Below, piece after piece: positions 15,353 to 20,746 of a stretch of DNA of 20,746 nucleotides. The stretch comes from JASFTV01 sp050050615 (GTDB lineage Bacteria; Desulfobacterota; DSM-4660; Desulfatiglandales; HGW-15), in NCBI GenBank assembly GCA_050050615.1, contig JASFTV010000015.1, positions 1-20,746 on the forward strand, given 5' to 3'. A program made the translations under genes and the position numbers. Each line of letters starts with the position of its first letter. Position 1 is the stretch's first letter. Under the pieces are notes generated by a model. It was not told the DNA's origin and made no database searches. It saw only the letters and a program-made list of their open reading frames with translations.

Positions 15353-15595
15353 CTCCCCGAGGAACTTGTCCGCTACATTCATCTAAACCCTCTGCGCGCC
15401 GGAGTCGTCAAGGATTATGGTGCACTATGCGGTTATGCATATAGCGTATGTTATTGGGCGGTGAGGGAGTTGGGTGTAAGCGCCACGGCCCTCGCTAAAA
15501 GACTTGGGATAATCCACCGTGCTGTGAGTATATCCGTAAAAAGAGGCGAGAAGATCGCAGAGGAAATGGGTCTTCTATTGGATCATATTTTATGA
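15353..15595 (+). pseudogene. Remnant of a REP-associated tyrosine transposase (RAYT)
   Basis: Just after a TGA (15350-15352) an open frame of about 80 codons reads EELVRYIHLNPLRAGVVKDYGALCGYAYS, the hallmark end of the Y1/IS200-like transposase domain (YIHLNPxRAG). It then jumps to CYWAVRELGVSATALAKRLG, and GEKIAEEMGLLLDHIL at the stop (15593-15595). The latter half is the DnaA-like helix-turn-helix tail found on many RAYTs. The N-terminal HUH part, the catalytic tyrosine region and the usual segment after GYxxS are missing. Upstream bases 15338-15355 look like the same gene in another frame (CIDDS). It lacks a start codon and its stop overlaps the end of the opposite MFS gene. Clearly dead. 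Confidence 0.8.
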
Positions 15596-17077
15596 TTTTA
15601 TGGACGTCTCGCGCGGCCCAAGGAAAGGGATATAGAGAATAAGCAGCATACCGGGGATGGAGGCAAGAAAGCTGATCCCGAAAAAATACCCGTAACCCAG
15701 CCAGGCAGCCAAAAACCCGCTTCCCACGCCTGCGAGCACCCCACTGATGTTCATAAGGCCTGTTCCGATGGCAAAGTGGGCCGCCTTGAAATCCTGCAAA
15801 CAGGTTCTCATCAAGAAAGTGACAAGCACCGAGGTCCCCAGACCGCCTGCAAATTGGTCAAAGGCATGAACGGCGGCAACCAGTGATAGATTGAAGGTGC
15901 CGATGGGTATAACCGTCTCAGCCGCGGTGTTTAGAATAACATATTTGTTGAGATATAGGGCAAGGAGCATATATATGACGTTGGTAAAGTTCTGGGCGAG
16001 CAAAAAGGGCCATATGGTCTTCCGAAGCGTATGTTTGGAGATCATCCAGCCACCTACCATGGCGCCTATGATAGAAAAGGGAAGCCCTATACCGCCGGAG
16101 ATCCACCCATAGTGGACCTTTATGCCTAGGTCTACCATAAAAGGCGAGGCCATGGATGCCAGCATAGATTCGCCTGTACGCATCAGGATGATAAAAGCCA
16201 GAGCGACACCAATCTTTTCCCGATCCATATAAGCGATGAACGCTCTGGAATAGAAGGAGTCCCTGTCTCTCAATAAGAGTTTCTTGATCCGTTCCTTGTA
16301 AAACGCTAGCAGGATCAGGGCAACAAGCAGCCCGATACCTACCCACCCTGAAAATTTGATTTTCTTAATGATCGGCAGGTGAAACCCAATCCATTGTGGC
16401 CACTGCAAGGAAAATAGCCACCGGATAATGAACACACTGGTGATGAAAGCCACCATGATCAAAAGAGGCTTCCATGCGAGGAGGTCCCTGCCAAGATTCA
16501 AGATGGGTATCTTTTCCCTCTCGGCACGGGGCAAGAAAATGATGTGATAAAGAAAAAGGATAGAAAGAAGGGTGCCTGCGGAGAGAAAGCCTATTAACCA
16601 GCTTGTGGTCGCACCTATCGTGACAATGACACCGGTCCCCGTCATCATGGCGATGCGATAGGCCATCACCCTGTATCCCACAAATTTGGCCTGCCCTGTC
16701 TCATCGAGCGCTTCCATATAGTAGCCATCAATGGCCATGTCATGAGTCGCAGCAAGAATTGACCCGATGAAGAACAGGACAGCTATGATCCGTATTCCTC
16801 CCGGGAGGGGTGAAAGCAAAGCGACTGCCACGACCATGACGACCAGCAAGCACTGCATGGAAAGCATCCACCGCCGCTTGGTGCCGAACTCATCGATCTG
16901 TGGCCCCCAGAGGAATTTCAGAACCCAGGGAAGACCGAATAAAGAGGTCAGGCCAATCGCTTCGAGGCTGACCCGCATATCCCTGAAAAAAACGGAGGAG
17001 ATGATACGGATAATGGTATAAGGGAACCCTTCGGCAAAGTAGGTCGTGAAGGTCCAAACGTAAGGGGCTTGGAGCAT
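15590..17077 (-). CDS. AmpG-like major facilitator superfamily transporter
   Basis: An inner-membrane carrier of the MFS, nearest to the AmpG/PAT group (muropeptide or acetyl-CoA type permeases). Signs: YFAEGFPYTIIR near the start, PWVLKFLWGPQIDEFGTKRRW between the second and third segments, and ATHDMAIDGYYMEALDE, all typical of AmpG. About twelve to fourteen hydrophobic segments can be counted, with an extra pair around a basic loop (RIKKLLLRDRD) in the middle. I prefer ATG 17077 (MLQAPYVWTFTTYF, 495 residues); the frame stays open to TTG 17155 (521 residues), but the added residues are polar and unlike the family start, and neither has a strong Shine-Dalgarno. The substrate is unknown. The 3' end meets the RAYT remnant tail to tail. 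Confidence 0.85.
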   Translation of the reverse strand: MLQAPYVWTFTTYFAEGFPYTIIRIISSVFFRDMRVSLEAIGLTSLFGLPWVLKFLWGPQIDEFGTKRRWMLSMQCLLVVMVVAVALLSPLPGGIRIIAVLFFIGSILAATHDMAIDGYYMEALDETGQAKFVGYRVMAYRIAMMTGTGVIVTIGATTSWLIGFLSAGTLLSILFLYHIIFLPRAEREKIPILNLGRDLLAWKPLLIMVAFITSVFIIRWLFSLQWPQWIGFHLPIIKKIKFSGWVGIGLLVALILLAFYKERIKKLLLRDRDSFYSRAFIAYMDREKIGVALAFIILMRTGESMLASMASPFMVDLGIKVHYGWISGGIGLPFSIIGAMVGGWMISKHTLRKTIWPFLLAQNFTNVIYMLLALYLNKYVILNTAAETVIPIGTFNLSLVAAVHAFDQFAGGLGTSVLVTFLMRTCLQDFKAAHFAIGTGLMNISGVLAGVGSGFLAAWLGYGYFFGISFLASIPGMLLILYIPFLGPRETSIKS

Positions 17078-17422
17078 GCTTTTCTGAGGGCTTTTCAATG
17101 GATATTCGCAGTCGTCAACGAGGTTTGTGCATCGGAGCCAGTCAGTGAACGTCAAGACAGGCTATGCTTCCACACTATCCTGTTTTCTGGTCTCCCCTAA
17201 ATACCCTTAAAAAGAAATCCTTTCAATAGTGAATTTCGGATACTTGCAGGATAGGCTTTGATGCCTTAACTTGATTAGCGGTTGATTTGGTTAGTATATT
17301 CTGATATTCGATCACCTTATGTTTATAGAACTCTATCGGTTTCAAGAAGTTGGGCGCATGAAAATGGGAGTGCTTTATATTGAGCACTCTGCAAAATCGG
17401 AACCCTTGACATCAAATGACAG

Positions 17423-18349
17423 GTGGGGGTGGCAACTGACGTGTTGTTAAGGAACAAGAACAGGAGGATAGGCCGAAACGACCCCTGCCCTTGTGGTAGC
17501 GGCCTCAAATACAAGAAGTGCTGTCTTGGCAAGGAATTTCTAGGATCTGATGAAACCAAGGAAAGATATCTTCGGCTGTATAACATCCGCCTCAAAGAGA
17601 AAACAGATATCGAACGTATCAAGAGGGCAGGTCAGCTGGCTTTAGAAACGCTCCAACTGGTGGAACAAGAGATCCGAGCAGGGATAACCACCGATGACAT
17701 AAACACCCTTGTTCATGAGTTTACTATCCAGCACGGCGCAACACCTGCACCCCTCAATTACCGGGGTTTCCCCAAGAGCGTCTGCATCTCGGTTAATGAA
17801 GAAATTTGCCATGGTATCCCCAGTGATAGGGTTCTGGAGGATGGGGATATCGTGAATGTGGATGTCACCCCCATTTTGAATGGATACTTTGCAGATGCGA
17901 GCAAGACCTTTTTCGTGGGAACATACGGGCCTGATGCCCTAAAGACTGTCACGGTTGCCAGAAAAAGCCTCAAGGTGGGCATGGAGATCGTAAGGCCGGG
18001 CAACACGATTGGAGACATAGGATGGGCGATTCAACGCTACGCCGAGAGCATGGGATGTTCTGTGGTCAGGGAATTTGTGGGCCACGGTGTCGGATTTGAA
18101 TTCCATGAACCTCCTCAGATACCCCACTTTGGCCAGAGGGGTAAAGGGATTCCATTGGTGCCGGGCATGGTTTTTACCATTGAGCCCATGATCAACCTGG
18201 GCGAAAAAGATCTTCATATCTTAGAAGATAACTGGACGGCGGTCACTGATGACGGCTCCATTTCCGCTCAGTTCGAACAGACCATCCTGGTCACATCGGA
18301 TGGCTTTGAAAGCCTGACGCCATATGATCTTGACGCGCCTCTGTTCTGA
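17423..18349 (+). CDS. map: Methionine aminopeptidase type I with N-terminal SEC-C zinc motif
   Basis: Removes the initiator methionine from new proteins. All five metal ligands are visible: D147, D158, H221, E254, E285; H130 (EEICHG) is the substrate-binding histidine. Residues 18-34, GRNDPCPCGSGLKYKKCC, form a SEC-C motif (C22, C24, C33, C34), the zinc knuckle also found at the SecA tail, which may bring the enzyme to ribosomes or nascent chains. The total of 308 residues is larger than the roughly 260 of E. coli because of this extension. The start is uncertain: GTG 17423 is given, GTG 17441 is also possible and keeps the motif; neither has a strong Shine-Dalgarno. queG begins 51 bp downstream. 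Confidence 0.92.
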   Translation: MGVATDVLLRNKNRRIGRNDPCPCGSGLKYKKCCLGKEFLGSDETKERYLRLYNIRLKEKTDIERIKRAGQLALETLQLVEQEIRAGITTDDINTLVHEFTIQHGATPAPLNYRGFPKSVCISVNEEICHGIPSDRVLEDGDIVNVDVTPILNGYFADASKTFFVGTYGPDALKTVTVARKSLKVGMEIVRPGNTIGDIGWAIQRYAESMGCSVVREFVGHGVGFEFHEPPQIPHFGQRGKGIPLVPGMVFTIEPMINLGEKDLHILEDNWTAVTDDGSISAQFEQTILVTSDGFESLTPYDLDAPLF

Positions 18350-18373
18350 CCTTAGGGCTCCGCCCACTGTCTC

Positions 18374-18407
18374 GGAGTACTGGAGTACTGGAGTGTTGGA
18401 GTGATGG
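18374..18407 (+). repeat. Octamer repeat array, copy D (holds the queG start)
   Basis: The cleanest array: GGAGTACT GGAGTACT GGAGTGTT GGAGTGAT GG. It fills the gap between map and queG. GGAG at 18390-18393 sits 7 nt before GTG 18401, and both GTG 18401 and ATG 18404 lie within the last unit, so the repeat appears to supply the translation start of queG. Confidence 0.8.
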
Positions 18408-19306
18408 TCAGTAAAGGGACCCTGTCCCGTCTCACAGATCGTGCAATGGATTTGGGCTTTATAGCCATTGGCTTTTCTCGTCCTGAACGCCCTCTTTTTT
18501 TTGACCACTACAGGACCTGGCTCTCCCATCATAAGAACGCGGACATGTCTTGGCTCGAGAGAAACATGGAATTGCGGGAGGACCCATCGAGACTGCTGAA
18601 AGGTTGCCGGACGATCATCTCCCTGGCATTCCCCTATCCTTCTCAAAGGCCTACGACTCCAGACGGCTGTTATGTCGCCCGGTACGCTAGCCCAAGCCAT
18701 AAAGACTATCATGCCCGGCTAAGAAAACTGGGTGGCGAGTTGGCGGATACCGTAAAGGATATCCATAGGGAAAGTCGCATGAGAATCTGCGTGGATTCCG
18801 CACCCGTACTGGAAAAGAGTGTCGCATGCGCCGCTGGTATTGGCTTCTTGGGCAAAAACAACTTGCTGATCATCCCGGAATACGGCTCATACTTTTACCT
18901 TACCGAGATATTGACCACGGCCCCTATAGAATTTCAGCTTATGAAGCCCATGGAGAATCAGTGCGGAACTTGCACGCTCTGCATGGATGCCTGTCCCACG
19001 GGCGCGCTTGAAAAGCCTTTCTGGCTTGATGCGGCCCGGTGTCTCTCTTATCTGAGTATCGAGTACAGGGGAAAGGTAGAAGCTGAATTCGGCCGTAAAA
19101 TGGGTCATTGCTTTTTCGGCTGTGATCGGTGCCAGGAGGCGTGTCCCTTTAACAGAGATAGCCCACCCCCAAAGGTTTCCTTGCCGCCGACGGATGAATT
19201 TTTGGGGATGGATGAGGAGGCTTTTAAAGAAAGATTTGGAAAGTCGGCTTTTGCGAGGGTTGGACTCGAAAAAATAAAAAGCAATATCCGGGCTATCAGA
19301 ACATAG
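18401..19306 (+). CDS. queG: Epoxyqueuosine reductase (short form)
   Basis: Cobalamin and Fe-S enzyme for the last step of queuosine synthesis in the tRNA wobble position. Key features: catalytic D132 in VDSAPVLEKS, AGIGFLGKNN (145-154), and two [4Fe-4S] sets, C188/C191/C194/C198 (CGTCTLCMDACP) and C214 with C237/C241/C244/C248 (CFFGCDRCQEACP). It has 301 residues versus about 380 in E. coli; the C-terminal HEAT-like domain is absent, as in a number of short homologues. GTG 18401 or ATG 18404 begin the protein inside an octamer repeat; no later start keeps the conserved N-terminal LTDRAMDLGFIAIG. Other queuosine genes are not in the window. Confidence 0.92.
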   Translation: MMVSKGTLSRLTDRAMDLGFIAIGFSRPERPLFFDHYRTWLSHHKNADMSWLERNMELREDPSRLLKGCRTIISLAFPYPSQRPTTPDGCYVARYASPSHKDYHARLRKLGGELADTVKDIHRESRMRICVDSAPVLEKSVACAAGIGFLGKNNLLIIPEYGSYFYLTEILTTAPIEFQLMKPMENQCGTCTLCMDACPTGALEKPFWLDAARCLSYLSIEYRGKVEAEFGRKMGHCFFGCDRCQEACPFNRDSPPPKVSLPPTDEFLGMDEEAFKERFGKSAFARVGLEKIKSNIRAIRT

Positions 19307-19886
19307 TGTCTGACACTGCTGTCCAAAATAGATCGAAAACACGCTTATAAACGAGCTAAATGCCTGTATTTATAAGATGCCCCGGAGTGCCGAAAATTCA
19401 GGTTCCCATGAGCACCGAACCGCGAGCCATGGGGGTTTCTTTTCAAAAACGAAAAGTCGCTGCCCGGTGACCAGCGTAACGCCACGGGTGAGGCCCCGCA
19501 GGGGCGGGACAAGCGCGTGGAGAGCCTCCCGGGAATCCCCATGGAAGTAGCTCCGTGGAATTGGCTGCGAAGGTGCTCCGCCCGCCCTCGCTGCCCCCTT
19601 TTGCATAGCCCTTGCCGCATTCCCTTCGTTTTTGAAAAGAAACCCCCATGGCTCGCACGAAGCACCGATTCGTTTTTGGACAAGAATGAGTGTCTGATAT
19701 CTTTGGAAAACGGGTTTACGCAAGCAATGATGTGCCTTGTATGGGCTGTCTGCATTTAGAATGAGAGAGAGGGGCAACTGCGGAAGAACTCGTCCTTTTT
19801 TGCAGGCCGATCAAAAACGTATAGATGCAAGTTGAGCTATGCGAAATCCCGACTCGGCGGGGAGATGAACCTCTTTCAAAAGCCTG
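19305..19886. other. Intergenic region after queG
   Basis: About 580 bp between convergent genes. It holds a palindrome AGTGTC-T-GACACT (19305-19317) overlapping the queG stop, an 8-bp inverted repeat CTTATAAA/TTTATAAG (19344-19376), and the MITE-like element at 19411-19668. From 19669 to 19886 nothing recognisable is seen. Several overlapping open frames here are products of the element's base composition, not genes. Confidence 0.55.
19411..19668. mobile_element. MITE-like element with 32-bp inverted repeats and 8-bp direct repeats
   Basis: Perfect 32-bp inverted arms at 19422-19453 and 19625-19656; the left arm starts GCGAGCCATGGGGG and includes TTTCAAAAACGAA. The unit is flanked by the 8-bp direct repeat AGCACCGA (19411-19418 and 19661-19668), which looks like a target-site duplication, 3-4 bp outside the arms. 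The core of about 170 bp is richer in G and C, with small hairpins such as GCCCC-GCA-GGGGC, and encodes no known domain. A transposase-less element moved by another enzyme fits best; a structured intergenic RNA is the alternative. Confidence 0.65.
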
Positions 19887-20462
19887 CTAGCGCGAAACCA
19901 CTTTCAGACCCAGGTTAAAGGCCTCCTGCTGGGTTTCAGGATTCTCCTGGACGGCTGTCTTTTTCTCCAACCTTCGGAAGAAGATTCCCCCTTCATAGCT
20001 CATATCCAGGGCGTCAAAGAAATATCTGGCCGTCAACTGGGCCCCTTCAAACAGGTTCTTGCCCCGTGTGGCACCTACGGTTATCAGATACCCACGACCG
20101 CTGCTGGGTATTCTCCTCTCTTCAGGACTTTTTTCCAGCATCTTTTTTGACCACATGGCCTGCGCGCGGTCGATCAAGGACTTCGCCTGTGCTGAAACAC
20201 TGTAGAAAAAGATGGGAGAGGCGAGAAAGATGACATCTGCCTCTTCCAAGAGGGGGTAGACGGACTGCATGTCATCTTCAACCACACATTTCCCAGTTTC
20301 GTCACAGCCACCGCATTCAATACATCCACACATTTTCAAATCACGGACATAGACCCTCATAATCTCCGCCCCTGCTGATTGGGCACCCTCTAACGCCTTG
20401 TCCAGAAGCTGATCACTGTTTCCTCCCTCACGGGGGCTCCCGTAGATGCCTAATACCTTCAT
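19887..20462 (-). CDS. Iron-sulfur flavoprotein / NADPH-dependent FMN reductase family
   Basis: A 191-residue flavodoxin-like redox protein. FMN phosphate loop: GIYGSPREGGNSD (5-17). Cysteines C47, C50, C53 and C59 fit the CX2CX2CX4-7C motif of iron-sulfur flavoproteins, which in methanogens and other anaerobes bind a [4Fe-4S] cluster and transfer electrons or scavenge oxygen species; C45 is additional. ASPIFFYSVSAQAKSLIDRAQ (split over residues 84-105) is the second flavin-contact region. ATG 20462 is chosen since GAGGGG lies 7 nt upstream and the FMN fold begins at once; the frame is open to 20621, but a strong promoter lies inside that extension. Partners are unknown. Confidence 0.88.
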   Translation of the reverse strand: MKVLGIYGSPREGGNSDQLLDKALEGAQSAGAEIMRVYVRDLKMCGCIECGGCDETGKCVVEDDMQSVYPLLEEADVIFLASPIFFYSVSAQAKSLIDRAQAMWSKKMLEKSPEERRIPSSGRGYLITVGATRGKNLFEGAQLTARYFFDALDMSYEGGIFFRRLEKKTAVQENPETQQEAFNLGLKVVSR

Positions 20463-20525
20463 GCTCTGACCCCTCTTGCTCTTGTATCTCTGGCTAGAGA
20501 TTTCTACTGTCGGCAACCTTTTCTC

Positions 20526-20554
20526 TCTATAGAAACTCACGGAGCCCATGTCAA
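20526..20554 (-). promoter_or_regulatory. Strong sigma-70-type promoter of the flavoprotein gene
   Basis: On the minus strand, a perfect TTGACA (20554-20549), 17-bp spacer and TATAGA (20531-20526). Transcription would begin near 20519, about 57 nt before ATG 20462. This excludes the longer open frame starting at 20621. Confidence 0.7.
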
Positions 20555-20746
20555 GAATCAAATGTGGACAGGAATCTATGATACACGAGAGTAGTATTCT
20601 GTATCGCAAATAACTTGACATGTTTCAATCGTAGCGGGGGACCGTCGGCGTTGGTCGTCCAGACCGCAACTATACGCTCAGTAGCCCTTTCAACGGCACC
20701 AAATTTTTGCCAGTCGCCCCGGAGCAGCCCCATAAGAGCCGCTTTC

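Noticed and set aside
17368..17389. 7-bp hairpin GAGTGCT/AGCACTC upstream of map
   Set aside because: No T-run on either strand and no link to a start codon; too short to call a terminator or riboswitch.
19345..19777. Several 70-136 codon minus-strand frames
   Set aside because: All lie over the MITE-like element and arise from its GC-rich core; they overlap each other in different frames and match no family.
20551..20746. Minus-strand open frame MGLLRGDWQKFGAVERATER... at the window end
   Set aside because: It might be the tail of a gene outside the window, but all three plus-strand frames nearby are also largely open and nothing in it is recognisable.

Overview
The window looks like a chromosomal piece from an anaerobic deltaproteobacterium (Desulfobacterota), probably one that oxidises fatty acids. 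The reasons are a mitochondrial/spirochaete-planctomycete-delta type elongation factor G, a FadN-FadA-FadE beta-oxidation operon, anaerobe-type Fe-S/flavin enzymes (radical SAM protein, iron-sulfur flavoprotein, CoA-disulfide-reductase-like flavoenzyme) and several families of short intergenic repeats. The species cannot be named from this sequence.

Layout. 1-64 is the 5' end of a minus-strand gene that runs off the window. 399-1685 is an intact IS110-family transposase with a hairpin covering its ribosome binding site. 1939-5297 is a minus-strand stretch with a radical SAM protein, a DUF488 protein, a 46-codon metallo-beta-lactamase-fold remnant and an FAD/NAD(P) disulfide reductase. 5298-5939 is intergenic and repeat-rich. 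5940-12374 is the plus-strand lipid block: an SDR oxidoreductase, a FadR-type operator, then fadN-fadA-fadE ending in a strong terminator. 12538-15320 holds EF-G and an overlapping P-loop ATPase of unknown function. 15353-15595 is a broken REP-associated transposase (RAYT). 15590-17077 is an AmpG-like transporter on the minus strand. 17423-19306 holds methionine aminopeptidase and epoxyqueuosine reductase. 19411-19668 is a MITE-like element with long inverted repeats. 19887-20462 is an iron-sulfur flavoprotein on the minus strand with a clear promoter.

Main discovery candidate: the disulfide reductase gene at 3957-5297. A standard-code reading finds only a 371-residue protein lacking its FAD-binding N terminus. 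Reading through one in-frame TGA (5174-5172) restores a full 446-residue enzyme with a good ribosome binding site and promoter. That TGA falls exactly on the redox-active cysteine of this family (SYSA-C-GIPY). A small stem-loop with a GGUC apical loop lies 28 nt downstream, as expected for a bacterial SECIS. The gene therefore probably encodes a selenoprotein.

Secondary themes are small mobile or repeat sequences that have entered gene borders. Arrays of a degenerate 8-bp unit (GGAGTRNT-like) occur at four places; one supplies the stop codon of the DUF488 gene and another supplies the start codon and Shine-Dalgarno of queG. No CRISPR array, tRNA or rRNA gene was seen.
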